This document shows, piece by piece, positions 49,135-58,125 of a stretch of 64,000 nt of DNA. The notes under the pieces are model-generated. The model did no database searches. It saw only the letters and a list, made by a program, of their open reading frames with translations, and was not told the DNA's origin. Origin of the DNA: Paenibacillus tengchongensis (lineage in GTDB: Bacteria; Bacillota; Bacilli; Paenibacillales; Paenibacillaceae); assembly GCF_008973665.1 (NCBI RefSeq), contig NZ_WACP01000011.1:124001-188000 (forward strand). Reading direction: 5' to 3'. The first letter of the stretch is position 1. Each line of letters starts with the position of its first letter. Position numbers and translations under genes: made by a program.

Positions 49135-50037
49135 TTGAGCGTAAAACCAAAGAAAACAAGGCTTGAGAAGCATCATATCGAGGATCTCATCGGACGTTCC
49201 TACATGTCCTTATGCGTCCTGCTATTAGTTGTGATCATTGTATCAATGGTCTATTTTGTCGCGTCAAAGGGTCTGGCGAATTTCTTCAGCGGCAAAGTTT
49301 CGCTGTCTGAATTTTTTGGAGGCACCAAATGGGCTCCTGATGCGGAAACCCCATCCTATGGTGCACTGCCGTTCATTTCCGGCTCGTTCCTGGTCACGCT
49401 GCTTGCAGCGCTTATCGCCAGTCCTTTGAGCATCTGCGCGGCGCTGTTCATGACTGAAATCGTTCCAAGCTGGGGCAAAAAGCTGCTGCAGCCGGTCATT
49501 GAACTCCTGTCGGGGATTCCGTCTGTTGTATACGGCTTTGTGGGACTGAGTGTCATCGTGCCTTTCCTGCGCGACACGTTCCCAGGACAAGGCATCGGGG
49601 TATTCGCGGGCGCGCTCGTACTGTCGGTTATGATTCTGCCGACGATCACCAGTGTGGCCGCGGATGCCTTGGCCGCTTTGCCCCAGAACCTGAAGGAATC
49701 CTCGTTCGCGCTCGGCGCTACCCGCTGGCAGACGATCTCCCGGGTGATTCTACCAACGACCTTCCCGGCTATTATGACTGGTGTGGTATTGGGCATGGCC
49801 CGCGCGTTCGGCGAGGCGCTGGCTGTGCAGATGGTTATCGGGAACGCCCCGTTCGTACCGAAGTCACTGTTTGAATCGGCTTCAACCTTAACGAGCGTCA
49901 TTACGCTTAGCATGGGCAATACCACTATGGGCTCTACCCACAATAACGCGCTGTGGAGCATGGCGCTGGTTCTTATGCTGATGACATTCCTGTTTGTCCT
50001 CGTCGTAAGAATGCTCGAAAGGAGAAATAAGATTTGA
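49135..50037 (+). CDS. pstC: phosphate ABC transporter permease PstC
   Basis: The 300-residue permease has about six helices. The loop LLSGIPSVVYGFVGL and the ABC-contact segment GATRWQTISRVILPTTFPAI (EAA-type) are typical of PstC. It forms the phosphate channel with PstA. The TTG start has GGGAG four bases upstream. It overlaps pstA by four bases. Confidence 0.95.
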   Translation: MSVKPKKTRLEKHHIEDLIGRSYMSLCVLLLVVIIVSMVYFVASKGLANFFSGKVSLSEFFGGTKWAPDAETPSYGALPFISGSFLVTLLAALIASPLSICAALFMTEIVPSWGKKLLQPVIELLSGIPSVVYGFVGLSVIVPFLRDTFPGQGIGVFAGALVLSVMILPTITSVAADALAALPQNLKESSFALGATRWQTISRVILPTTFPAIMTGVVLGMARAFGEALAVQMVIGNAPFVPKSLFESASTLTSVITLSMGNTTMGSTHNNALWSMALVLMLMTFLFVLVVRMLERRNKI

Positions 50038-50930
50038 AGCCGAGAACCGCTGACAAAATAGCCACTACCGTTATTGTAGCCTTAGCTTTACTTATCGTAG
50101 CCATCCTCATCGGGCTGCTGGGATATATTCTGGTCCGCGGCTTGGGACATATCAGCTGGGACTTCCTGACCTCTGCGCCGCAGAAGATCCGCGCTGGGGG
50201 CGGGGTAGGTCCGCAGCTGTTCAACTCGTTGTTCCTGCTGGTGCTGACACTGCTGATCACCGTGCCGCTGGGCCTTGGTGCAGGTATTTTCATGGCGGAA
50301 TACGCACGTCCGGGCAGATTGACCAACTTCATCCGCCTGATCGTTGAAGTATTGTCCTCATTTCCTTCGATCATCGTCGGCTTGTTTGGTCTCCTGCTGA
50401 TCGTCAATTACTTTGATCTGGGCTTCTCGCTGGTGTCCGGTGCCTTGGCGCTGACCGTCTTCAACCTGCCGCTGATGGTACGTATTACGGAGCAGGCGTT
50501 CCGCGCTGTGCCGAAGCAGCAGAAGGAAGCTGGCTTTGCACTTGGGCTATCCAAGTGGAAGATCGTTACGTCCGTCCTGCTTCCAGTGGCGCTGCCGACG
50601 ATTATCACCGGCACAATCCTTTCCGCCGGACGTGTCTTTGGGGAAGCGGCGGCACTGATGTTCACAGCGGGCATGAGCAGCCCGCGCCTCGATTTCAGCA
50701 ACTGGAACCCGCTTAGCCCATCTTCACCGCTGAACCCGTTCCGCCCGGCTGAGACGCTGGCCGTGCATATCTGGAAGGTCAACAGTGAAGGCCTGGCTCC
50801 GGATGCTGCGGAGATCGCCGCTGGCGCATCCGCCGTGCTGGTCATCACCGTGCTGATCTTCAACCTGGCCGCCCGTTTCTTCGGACGCTATATTTACCGT
50901 AAGCTGACCGCTTCCAAGCGGATGAACTAA
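50034..50930 (+). CDS. pstA: phosphate ABC transporter permease PstA
   Basis: The 298-residue permease has about six helices, with SSFPSIIVGLFGLLLIV and the contact segment GLSKWKIVTSVLLPVALPTI. It partners PstC in the phosphate channel. The TTG start overlaps the pstC stop (TTGA), giving tight coupling, with GGAGA upstream. A GTILSAGRVFGEAAALMF segment is conserved in PstA. pstB follows by 34 bp. Confidence 0.95.
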   Translation: MKPRTADKIATTVIVALALLIVAILIGLLGYILVRGLGHISWDFLTSAPQKIRAGGGVGPQLFNSLFLLVLTLLITVPLGLGAGIFMAEYARPGRLTNFIRLIVEVLSSFPSIIVGLFGLLLIVNYFDLGFSLVSGALALTVFNLPLMVRITEQAFRAVPKQQKEAGFALGLSKWKIVTSVLLPVALPTIITGTILSAGRVFGEAAALMFTAGMSSPRLDFSNWNPLSPSSPLNPFRPAETLAVHIWKVNSEGLAPDAAEIAAGASAVLVITVLIFNLAARFFGRYIYRKLTASKRMN

Positions 50931-50964
50931 GACTTTTATAGAGGAAGACTGAGGAGGAGTATGG

Positions 50965-51738
50965 ATGGGAACAGCGGCTGCAGTGCGTGAATCATTTCAA
51001 ACGGAGAATCTGAGTATTTTTTACGGAACCTACGAGGCAGTGAAGGGGATCAGCCTGCCTTTCGCCCAGAATACAGTTACAGCGCTGATCGGTCCTTCGG
51101 GCTGCGGCAAATCGACCTTCCTGCGTTCCCTGAACCGGATGAACGACGATATTTCCGGCTCAACGACCAAGGGAAGCATCTGGATCGACGGCGTTGACAT
51201 CAACGCTCCAGGCACCGATGTCATCAAGCTGCGGCAGAAGATCGGTATGGTCTGGCAGAAGCCGAATCCGTTCTATAAATCCATTTACGACAACATTGCC
51301 TTCGGCCCGAAATACCATGGCATTAAGAACAAGAAGGAACTGGACCAGATCGTTGAAAGCAGTCTGCGGCGCGCAGCATTGTGGGATGAGGTCAAGGACC
51401 GCCTGAAGGACTCCGCGCTGGCTCTGTCCGGCGGGCAGCAGCAGCGTCTCTGCATCGCCCGCGCCTTGTCCGTCAATCCGCAGATTCTGCTGCTGGATGA
51501 ACCGGCATCGGCGCTGGATCCGGTCTCTACCGGCAAGGTGGAGGAGCTGATTAAGGAACTGAAGGAAGAGCTGCGGATTGTCATTGTGACCCACAATATG
51601 CAGCAGGCGGCGCGGATCTCGGACTTCACCGCTTACTTCTATCTTGGATCGCTGGTTGAATATGACAAGACGGAGAAGATCTTCAGCAACCCGGATAATC
51701 AGATGACGCAGGAATATATTATGGGCCGTTTTGGCTGA
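50965..51738 (+). CDS. pstB: phosphate ABC transporter ATPase PstB
   Basis: The 257-residue ATPase has Walker A GPSGCGKST, the signature LSGGQQQRLC, Walker B ILLLDEPASALD and the switch histidine in VTHNMQQA. FLRSLNRMND and YFYLGSLVEYDKT are typical of PstB. It energises phosphate import. The GGAGGAG site is nine bases upstream. No phoU gene follows; the unit ends at the terminator at 51750. Confidence 0.95.
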   Translation: MGTAAAVRESFQTENLSIFYGTYEAVKGISLPFAQNTVTALIGPSGCGKSTFLRSLNRMNDDISGSTTKGSIWIDGVDINAPGTDVIKLRQKIGMVWQKPNPFYKSIYDNIAFGPKYHGIKNKKELDQIVESSLRRAALWDEVKDRLKDSALALSGGQQQRLCIARALSVNPQILLLDEPASALDPVSTGKVEELIKELKEELRIVIVTHNMQQAARISDFTAYFYLGSLVEYDKTEKIFSNPDNQMTQEYIMGRFG

Positions 51739-51749
51739 ACCCAAGAGCA

Positions 51750-51777
51750 AACACCGCCGTCAGGCGGTGTTTTTTTT
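51750..51777 (+). terminator. rho-independent terminator
   Basis: AACACCGCC (51750-51758) pairs with GGCGGTGTT (51763-51771), with eight or more T after. It ends pstSCAB. Confidence 0.93.
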
Positions 51778-51795
51778 GATCTTACAGAAAATATA

Positions 51796-51853
51796 TACCG
51801 GGGTTCGTGCAAATCGCTTAAATCAACTTCTTACTAAAGCTCAATTTTGGGGG
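51796..51853 (+). repeat. dispersed intergenic repeat, copy R2
   Basis: It reads TACCGGGGTTCGTGCAAA, then AATCAACTTCTTACTAAAG, then CTCAATTTTGGGGG, aligning with R3 at a lower identity. Its last 20 bases contain the final codons and the stop of the acetyltransferase gene on the other strand. Confidence 0.6.
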
Positions 51854-52313
51854 TGTTTTGCGGGCATTTACCGTTGCTCGTTCTATATTTATCGGTTTCA
51901 CTCAGCCGCATACAGATGCTGCGCTCCCGGAAGCCGAGTGCTGTCCAGAACAGCCTTCCGCGTTCGTTACAGGACAATACATCTACTTCGATGGCCTCTG
52001 CATTTAACACCTCCAGCAGCTTGGTGAAGGCCTGTCTGCCATAACCGTTCCTTCGGCTGTCCCGGCCAATAAAGAACTGCCGTAAATACAGGGGCTTACG
52101 GCTGTGGTTGACCAGAGCGTACCCGGCGACGGCGGGCCCGGCCATGAACTTGTAAGCGCGGTAATCCGTTTCTAGAAAGCCCCGCATTCTCTCCTTAAGC
52201 CCGGCAACATTCAGCGGATTGTCATGCTGTTCATCCTCAATCAGCTGCTTGTTCAGTGCAGCCAGCAGATCCAGGTCGTCCAGCGTACAGCATTCAATAA
52301 CCAGTTCGTTCAA
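51834..52313 (-). CDS. GNAT-family N-acetyltransferase
   Basis: The 159-residue protein has the acetyl-CoA loop RDSRRNGYGRQAFTKLLEVL (about residues 83-102) after the strand LYLRQFFIG. The TTG start has AGGAGGTGAT close upstream, a near-perfect ribosome site. The last five or six codons (PKIEL) lie inside intergenic repeat R2, so the original C-terminus may have been replaced or extended by the repeat. It is convergent with pstB. The substrate is unknown. Confidence 0.88.
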   Translation of the reverse strand: MNELVIECCTLDDLDLLAALNKQLIEDEQHDNPLNVAGLKERMRGFLETDYRAYKFMAGPAVAGYALVNHSRKPLYLRQFFIGRDSRRNGYGRQAFTKLLEVLNAEAIEVDVLSCNERGRLFWTALGFRERSICMRLSETDKYRTSNGKCPQNTPKIEL

Positions 52314-52474
52314 ATAATCACCTCCTCCAATGCAGTGGCTGTTCTGCCCAGGAGCAGCTTTTAAGCGAAATGATTCGCTGCAGGATCACTTTTCCCTTTA
52401 TGTGCAATATATAATTTACATAATGACCGTTATAGATTACAATACTTGCAAATAAGATAAACCGGGAGGATGCG

Positions 52475-52684
52475 GTGAAAGAACAGAAGAATATCAAACT
52501 GAAGCTGGCGCGGACGGAAAAGCAGCTTTCCCAGGAACAGCTGGCGGAGGCTGTAGGCGTTACAAGGCAAACGATCGGACTGATCGAAGCGGGCAAATAT
52601 AATCCGACGATCCGCTTGTGTATTGCGATTTGCCAGGTGCTCGGGGTTACATTAAATGAATTATTTTGGGAGGATCAGGCATGA
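52475..52684 (+). CDS. small Xre/Cro-type HTH regulator
   Basis: A 69-residue single-domain HTH protein: LKLARTEKQLSQEQLAEAVGVTRQTIGLIEAGKYNPTIRLCIAICQVLGVTLNELFW. This matches compact YgzD-like repressors that commonly sit ahead of a membrane gene. The GTG start follows GGAGG five bases upstream. Its TGA overlaps the start of the next gene (ATGA), so they are coupled. It probably autoregulates the pair. Confidence 0.9.
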   Translation: MKEQKNIKLKLARTEKQLSQEQLAEAVGVTRQTIGLIEAGKYNPTIRLCIAICQVLGVTLNELFWEDQA

Positions 52685-53148
52685 AGGGACGGAGAATAAC
52701 CGACGAACGTGTAGTCAGTGAACTGCAAAGAATAGGATCACACGCCTTTGTGATCCTATTTGCCGGGGCGTTGGTGAGTGTGTTCGTAAAAGTATTCATT
52801 CTCAGCTGGGATTTGCGGTATTGGCTGGACAGCTTCTTGATCGTGATGGCGGCCTGCGTATATTATACATTCCGTGCCGTGAGAGGCGGGCTTTACCTGC
52901 CCTCAGACAGCATGTCAGAGCTGAAAGAGTTCAAAAAAGTAAATATGCTGGCTTCTGGCACAGCTGCCGTGCTGTATACGGCATTAATGATTGGATCTGA
53001 TGTAGTGGAGAGTGGCGGGGGTGAGAACCTGCTGATGACGCTTCTGGAGAATCTGACCGGAGGCACCGTCTTCTTCCTCGTCATGACCTGGGTCCAGCTG
53101 CTGTTCGTCAAACGGTCCATCAAGAATGCAAGTAAAGACCTTGATTAA
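52681..53148 (+). CDS. membrane protein paired with an Xre regulator
   Basis: The 155-residue protein has four hydrophobic segments (about residues 20-40, 50-70, 97-113 and 125-147). The N-terminus is charged (MKGRRITDERVVSELQRIG). The ATG at 52681 follows GGGAGG by seven bases and overlaps the regulator stop by four bases. Regulator/membrane-protein pairs of this kind are common in Firmicutes, but their function is largely unknown. It looks like a DUF6773-type protein, with low certainty on the name. Confidence 0.75.
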   Translation: MKGRRITDERVVSELQRIGSHAFVILFAGALVSVFVKVFILSWDLRYWLDSFLIVMAACVYYTFRAVRGGLYLPSDSMSELKEFKKVNMLASGTAAVLYTALMIGSDVVESGGGENLLMTLLENLTGGTVFFLVMTWVQLLFVKRSIKNASKDLD

Positions 53149-53168
53149 GGGCAGCTGCCCGCAACAAA

Positions 53169-53198
53169 TAACCGCCCTCCGGCTTAGGAAGGCGGTTA
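53169..53198. terminator. hairpin between convergent genes
   Basis: TAACCGCC (53169-53176) pairs with GGCGGTTA (53191-53198). The T run is weak in either direction. Confidence 0.55.
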
Positions 53199-53219
53199 CT
53201 CGCATATATAGGAACGCTG

Positions 53220-54449
53220 TTAAGCCCAGTCCCCGCCCCGGAAGATAGGTTCGGCAGTGCCGTCGTCCGTAATTCCGTCGATATTCATATCGGCGGAGCC
53301 CATCATGAAATCAACATGGGTCAGGCTGTGGTTCATGCCTTTGGCGTCAAGCTGCTCCCGGGTCAAATGAATTCCGTCCTGGAGCGTGAAGGCATAGGCT
53401 GCGCCCAAGGCAATGTGGCAGGAGGCATTCTCGTCGAACAGCGTAGTGTAGAACAGAATACCGCTCTCCGAGATCGGCGAATGGTACGGTACAAGTGCAA
53501 CTTCGCCAAAATAAGCTGCGCCCTCGTCCATCGATAGCAGGGATGCCAGCGCTTCCTGGCCGACTTCGGCACTGTATCCGGTCACTTTGCCATTCTCCAG
53601 CGTCAGGGTGAAACGGTCGATAATATTGCCGCCGTAGCTAAGCGGTTTGGTACTGCTCACTTTTCCGTTCGCGCCGCTCTTCAGCGGAGCGGTGAACACT
53701 TCCTCGGTCGGGATATTGGCAAGGAAAGGAACGCCTTTGCCGTTGACAGCTCCGGCCTGGCACCAGATATGGCCTTCAGGGAGCTCCACGGTCAAGTCTG
53801 TTCCGGCTGCGGTATAATGCAGCTTGCGGTATTTCTTGGTGTTCAGCAGTTCGCAGCGCTGCCGGAGGCCATCCAGATGGCTGCTCCAGGCGGCAAGCGG
53901 ATCTTCCTGATCCGCGCGCACCGCTTTGAAGATAGCGTCCCACAGCCGCTCTACCTGCTCTTCAGCCGGTACATCCGGGAATACCTTGGCTGCCCAGGAA
54001 GGAGAAGGGAAGGCGATGCCGCTCCAGCTGACCTGGTTGGACATCATCATCTCGCGGTATGGCGCTTGCGCCTGTCTTACGGTGCGCATTTGGTCGGATA
54101 TGCGGCTTGCTTCCACACCCTTCAGAAGATCGGGGTCGGCTGAAATAATCGTCAGGAAGGCAGCGCCTTTGCGGGCCAAATCTTCAAGCTCGTCGGCCTG
54201 CCAGGTCGGCGGCTCCAGGAAGCTCTCCGAAGGAGCCAGATCGTACCGGGACCGGGTTACATATTCGTCGGTATAATTGACTTTGACCAGCTTCGCGCCG
54301 GCTTCATAGGCTTTGCGTACAACCAGGCGAACCAGTTCGGCTGCGGCAATATCAGCATTGACGACCAGCGTTTGACCGGGCTGGATATTGACTCCCACTT
54401 TAACTGCCAGCAGTGCATAGTTCTCCAGCTTTTGCTTAAAATTCAGCAT
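53220..54449 (-). CDS. M29-family aminopeptidase (AmpS/thermophilic type), copy 1
   Basis: The 409-residue metallopeptidase matches family M29: NIPTEEVFTAPLKSG (metal ligand Glu), EVALVPYHSPISESG, FDENASCHIALG (His) and THVDFMMGSADM (His and Asp). These enzymes remove N-terminal residues and use two metal ions. The start is placed at the ATG 54449 because it aligns with the paralogue; a GGAGGAG site is closer to an ATG at 54455, so either is possible. It starts 36 bp after the stop of a close paralogue, both on the minus strand, forming a tandem pair. Confidence 0.92.
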   Translation of the reverse strand: MLNFKQKLENYALLAVKVGVNIQPGQTLVVNADIAAAELVRLVVRKAYEAGAKLVKVNYTDEYVTRSRYDLAPSESFLEPPTWQADELEDLARKGAAFLTIISADPDLLKGVEASRISDQMRTVRQAQAPYREMMMSNQVSWSGIAFPSPSWAAKVFPDVPAEEQVERLWDAIFKAVRADQEDPLAAWSSHLDGLRQRCELLNTKKYRKLHYTAAGTDLTVELPEGHIWCQAGAVNGKGVPFLANIPTEEVFTAPLKSGANGKVSSTKPLSYGGNIIDRFTLTLENGKVTGYSAEVGQEALASLLSMDEGAAYFGEVALVPYHSPISESGILFYTTLFDENASCHIALGAAYAFTLQDGIHLTREQLDAKGMNHSLTHVDFMMGSADMNIDGITDDGTAEPIFRGGDWA

Positions 54450-54484
54450 GTACATTCTCTCCTCCATAAACTGTCTCTGTTTGC

Positions 54485-55717
54485 TTAAAATGCCCAATTC
54501 CCTTTGAGGAAGACCGGCTCACGGGTTCCGTCCGGCAGAATTCCGTAGATATCCATGTCCGCCGAGCCGATCATGAAATCGACGTGGGTTACGCTCTGGT
54601 TCAGGCCGCGGGCAGCCTGTTCTTCCTGGTTCAGATCCTTTCCGCCCTGCAGACAGAAGGCATAAGCCATGCCGATGGCCAGATGGTTGGAGGCATTCTC
54701 GTCAAACAACGTATTAAAGTAGAGGATGCCCGATTCGGAGATCGGTGACTTGTGCGGAACAAGTGCAACCTCGCCCAGATATTTGGCGCCTTCGTCCAGA
54801 CTGATCAGATATTCCAGGGAATCCTGCCCCTTTGCGGCAGTGACACTTGTGATACGTCCATTCTCGAAGGTAATGGAGAAGTCGTCGATGATGTTACCCC
54901 CGTAGCTCAGCGGTTTGGTGCTGTGAACGGTGCCGTTGACTCCGGTCTTCAGCGGGGCGGTGAACACTTCCTCCGTCGGCATATTGGCTACGAAGGTATG
55001 GCCTTTGGCATTGATGCTGTCGCCTTGGGCCCAATGATGATTCTCCGGCAAATCAATGGTCAGGTCGGTGCCGGGAGCTATGTAGTGCAGCGTTTTGTAT
55101 TGCTTCTTGTTCAATACATCCGATTTCGCTTCCAGTGTGTCCAAGTGGGTCTGCCAGGCGGCTACAGGGTCTGCGGAATCAAGCCGTACCGTATGGAAGA
55201 TGGCTTCCCAGAGCTGGTCGACCCGCTGCTCCGCCGGAAGATCCGGAAACACCTTATCCGCCCAGGCCTGCGTCGGAATCGCAATGACGCTCCAGCTGAC
55301 CTTATCGGACATCTGATATTCGCGGTATTTGGTAAGCGCTGCTCCGCGTGTCTTCTGGTAGGCGGCAATCCGGCCCGGATCAATGCCTTTCAGCGCATCG
55401 GGATCCTCGGCAACAACGCTCAGGAAGGCGGCGCCATTCTCGGCCAGCTCGGTCATCTCACCGGCGAACCAGGTTGGTGCTGTCGTGAGCACTTCAGGAG
55501 CGGCATTCAGGAACATCTGGCGCGTAATGCTTTCATCGCTCCAGTTAACCTTTACCAGGCTTGCTCCTGCGGCATAGGCCTTGGCTGTGATCAGGCGGAC
55601 AAATTCCGCAGCGGCGATGGGGGCGCTGATGACCAGCGTTTGCTGCGGCTGAATATTAATGCCGATCTTTACCGCGAGTTCAGCGTACTGATCAAGCTGT
55701 GTTTCGAAATGGGTCAT
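54485..55717 (-). CDS. M29-family aminopeptidase, copy 2
   Basis: The 410-residue protein has the same motifs as copy 1: MPTEEVFTAPLKTG, EVALVPHKSPISESG, FDENASNHLAIG and THVDFMIGSADMD. The two proteins share sequence along their whole length and arose by tandem duplication. GGAGG lies seven bases before the ATG. It precedes copy 1 on the minus strand, and one promoter upstream of 55717 may serve both. Cytoplasmic peptide turnover is the inferred role. Confidence 0.93.
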   Translation of the reverse strand: MTHFETQLDQYAELAVKIGINIQPQQTLVISAPIAAAEFVRLITAKAYAAGASLVKVNWSDESITRQMFLNAAPEVLTTAPTWFAGEMTELAENGAAFLSVVAEDPDALKGIDPGRIAAYQKTRGAALTKYREYQMSDKVSWSVIAIPTQAWADKVFPDLPAEQRVDQLWEAIFHTVRLDSADPVAAWQTHLDTLEAKSDVLNKKQYKTLHYIAPGTDLTIDLPENHHWAQGDSINAKGHTFVANMPTEEVFTAPLKTGVNGTVHSTKPLSYGGNIIDDFSITFENGRITSVTAAKGQDSLEYLISLDEGAKYLGEVALVPHKSPISESGILYFNTLFDENASNHLAIGMAYAFCLQGGKDLNQEEQAARGLNQSVTHVDFMIGSADMDIYGILPDGTREPVFLKGNWAF

Positions 55718-55882
55718 ATCTTCTCCTCCATTACTGATTTCTTCTATCGTATAAGCATTGTATTAAATTATTAACCGCCGGATGAAAAATGTCAATTATG
55801 CTGACAAACATAGGATTTGCGGTAATTTCAGTGTTATACTGAGTTGGTGAAAATGTTGAAGCGAGGAAAGGATGGACAGGCT

Positions 55883-56164
55883 ATGAGCGTGCAGATCGTC
55901 AGGGCGGCAATGGGCCGCGATGAGGACAACCATTATATCGGGAAGACGGTATTTCATTACAGTGACCACAAAGCTCCTTATGAAATCACCTTTTTCAGCA
56001 AAAAGGGGAAAGACTGGGATTATAGTCTGAGCTTTGCCGGCGAGCCGGGCAGCGAAGAGCAGTTTCTGTCGCTGGATGCTCTGCTGGAGACGGATGACGA
56101 TTTGTTCGATGAGTTGCTTGATGCCGCACTGGACAACGAAGCGGAAGCAACGGAAGAACCATAA
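55883..56164 (+). CDS. small acidic protein of unknown function
   Basis: A 93-residue protein beginning MSVQIVRAAMGRDEDN, with a beta-rich centre (YIGKTVFHY, APYEITFFSKKGKDWDYSLSFAG) and a very acidic C-terminus (ETDDDLFDELLDAALDNEAE). There is no membrane segment. The ATG at 55883 has GGAAAGG eleven bases upstream; an earlier ATG at 55853 is possible. A strong bidirectional terminator follows. I do not recognise the family. Confidence 0.65.
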   Translation: MSVQIVRAAMGRDEDNHYIGKTVFHYSDHKAPYEITFFSKKGKDWDYSLSFAGEPGSEEQFLSLDALLETDDDLFDELLDAALDNEAEATEEP

Positions 56165-56171
56165 ACCTCAA

Positions 56172-56219
56172 AAATGCGTTCCTGTATACGGCAACCCCGC
56201 CGCGCACAGGAACGCATTT
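56172..56219. terminator. strong bidirectional terminator
   Basis: AAATGCGTTCCTGT (56172-56185) pairs perfectly with ACAGGAACGCATTT (56206-56219). It separates the acidic-protein gene from the convergent potassium-transporter gene. Confidence 0.92.
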
Positions 56220-56248
56220 CTATGAAATAAGGAATATTTCAGCCGAAT

Positions 56249-57595
56249 TCAGCCGATCGTGATATTGCCTTCCGGATGGCGGTACAATTCCTTATTATTC
56301 TTCGGCTTAATGGCGTAGGCTAGTGTCAGCGGTCCGGTCCGGCCGACGAACATCAGCAGAATCACCAGCAGCTTGCCGGCTGTGGTCAGCTGCGGAGTCA
56401 GACCCATTGTGATTCCGGAGGTCCCGAACGCCGATACCGCTTCGAACAGCACGGTCAGGAAATCGGCGCTTTCTGTCACGGACAGGATCATTGTAGCAAC
56501 CGATACCAGCATCAGCGACAGCAAGGTCATGGTGATGGCCCTGTAGACTGTCTCTTTGGAAATCCGGTTGCGGAACATGACGATATCCTCTCTGCCGCGG
56601 ATACGGGCATAGGCTGTGCTGATCAGCACGGCAAAGGTGGTCACCTTGATCCCTCCGCCGGTGGAACCCGGAGCGGCACCGATGAACATCATGAGGATCA
56701 GCATGAATTGGGTCGACTCCCGCAGCAGCGTTATATCGATGGTGGTTACGCCGCCGGAGCGCGGCGTAATCGCCTGCAGGAAGGAGGCCATCAGCTTGCC
56801 GCCCGGATGCAGCGGCGCCAGCGTGGAATACAGCTCCAGCATGAAGAAGAGTGCTGCTCCAAGAATAATAAGGGCTGCGGAGGCGGTCAGCACTACCTTG
56901 GAGTGCAGCGTAAGACGCTTGCGCTTCGGATAATCCAGAAGATCCGAAAGCACAATGAAGCCGATGCCGCCAAGAAAAATCAGCAGCATCGAGGTGATGT
57001 TGACGACCGGGTCTTCCACATACCGGGTCAAACCGGCGAACGGGCCGTGAATATCGCCGAACAAATCGAAGCCGGCGTTGTTAAAGATGGAGATGCTGTG
57101 GAAGATGCCATAGTACAGGGCTTTGCCTGCCGGCATATCAAGCATAAACCTGGCAGCCAGCAGCACGGCACCGCCCAGCTGAATCACCAGTGAATAAATC
57201 AGCACCCTGCGGATCAGCTTCACAATCCCCTGCATCGAGTGCTGATTCATGGATTCCTGCAGCAGCAGGCGTTCCTTTAGCGAGATCCGTTTGTTAAGCA
57301 CAAGGGTAATCAAGGTGGCCATCGTTACAAAGCCGAGCCCGCCGAACTGGAACAGGACCAGCAGAACAATCTGCCCGAATACCGTGAGCTGGGTGCCGGT
57401 GTCGATGACAGCTAGCCCGGTGACGCAGGTAGCCGACGTGGCCATAAACATGGCGTCGATGACCGAAATTCGGTCGCCCGTAGAAGCGGCAGGCAGCGAG
57501 AGCAGCACGGTTCCGATCAGAATGAGTGCCGCAAAGCCCAGCGACAGTATTTTTGGCGGTGTAAGTCTGATATGTCCGAAGGATAGGTTAGCCAA
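56249..57595 (-). CDS. KtrB/TrkH-family potassium uptake protein
   Basis: The 448-residue membrane protein has the four pore loops of Ktr/Trk channels: TCVTGL, NNAGFD, TPRSGG and GTSGITMG. The M-P-M repeats are spread over the sequence. It should import K+ with a cytoplasmic RCK partner (KtrA or KtrC), which is not encoded next to it. The start is a TTG with AGGAG eight bases upstream. Together with KimA at 34097 it gives the window two K+ uptake systems; no riboswitch precedes this one. Confidence 0.93.
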   Translation of the reverse strand: MANLSFGHIRLTPPKILSLGFAALILIGTVLLSLPAASTGDRISVIDAMFMATSATCVTGLAVIDTGTQLTVFGQIVLLVLFQFGGLGFVTMATLITLVLNKRISLKERLLLQESMNQHSMQGIVKLIRRVLIYSLVIQLGGAVLLAARFMLDMPAGKALYYGIFHSISIFNNAGFDLFGDIHGPFAGLTRYVEDPVVNITSMLLIFLGGIGFIVLSDLLDYPKRKRLTLHSKVVLTASAALIILGAALFFMLELYSTLAPLHPGGKLMASFLQAITPRSGGVTTIDITLLRESTQFMLILMMFIGAAPGSTGGGIKVTTFAVLISTAYARIRGREDIVMFRNRISKETVYRAITMTLLSLMLVSVATMILSVTESADFLTVLFEAVSAFGTSGITMGLTPQLTTAGKLLVILLMFVGRTGPLTLAYAIKPKNNKELYRHPEGNITIG

Positions 57596-57743
57596 AGTTC
57601 ATTCTCCTGACGTCCGATAATGATCTTCCAAGATTATAGCATAACTTGCACCCGCCTTCCGACAGCGGGGAGGAAATTGGCTGATTTTAGCGAACTCATT
57701 ACAGGACAATTCATTTCCAGCATCTCATGAGGAGGTTTATACG

Positions 57744-58097
57744 GTGACAAGTCCGATTCTGAATCAGATTGGCGCAGTCTTTATTCCGGTAAGCAACATT
57801 GAGAAGGCGAAAAGCTGGTATTGCAGCTTGCTGGAGCTTCCGGAGGACGGCGAAGTCCTGTTCGGACATTTGTATGTACTGCCGATGGAAGGACCGAATA
57901 TTGTGCTCGACAGCAAAATCTATACGGCGGAAACGGTGTTGAAAATCCCTGCGTTTCATCTGAATACGGAAGATATCGATGCAGCCTATGATTATGTCAA
58001 AGCAAGCGGCGCAGAGATCATTACCGACATTGAACATGACCATTGGTTCAACTTCAAGGACCCGGACGGCAATGTGCTTATGATCTGCAGATGCTGA
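57744..58097 (+). CDS. VOC (glyoxalase/bleomycin-like) family protein
   Basis: A 117-residue single VOC domain: QIGAVFIPVSNIEKAKSWYCSLLEL starts the first beta-alpha-beta-beta-beta unit and FNFKDPDGNVLMICRC ends the second. The family includes glyoxalase I, dioxygenases and antibiotic-binding proteins, so the role is open. The GTG has GAGGAGG eight bases upstream. It is the first of three co-directional genes, with two acetyltransferases after gaps of 28 and 21 bp. Confidence 0.88.
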   Translation: MTSPILNQIGAVFIPVSNIEKAKSWYCSLLELPEDGEVLFGHLYVLPMEGPNIVLDSKIYTAETVLKIPAFHLNTEDIDAAYDYVKASGAEIITDIEHDHWFNFKDPDGNVLMICRC

Positions 58098-58125
58098 CCG
58101 GATAGAGGCGGAGAGGGGAGATGGA

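Noticed and set aside
52400..52440. Fifth dif-like copy (TTACATAATG)
   Set aside because: Only one arm resembles the family; the other arm at 11-6-11 spacing does not match.
54752..55774. 340-codon frame on the plus strand
   Set aside because: Antisense of the second M29 aminopeptidase.
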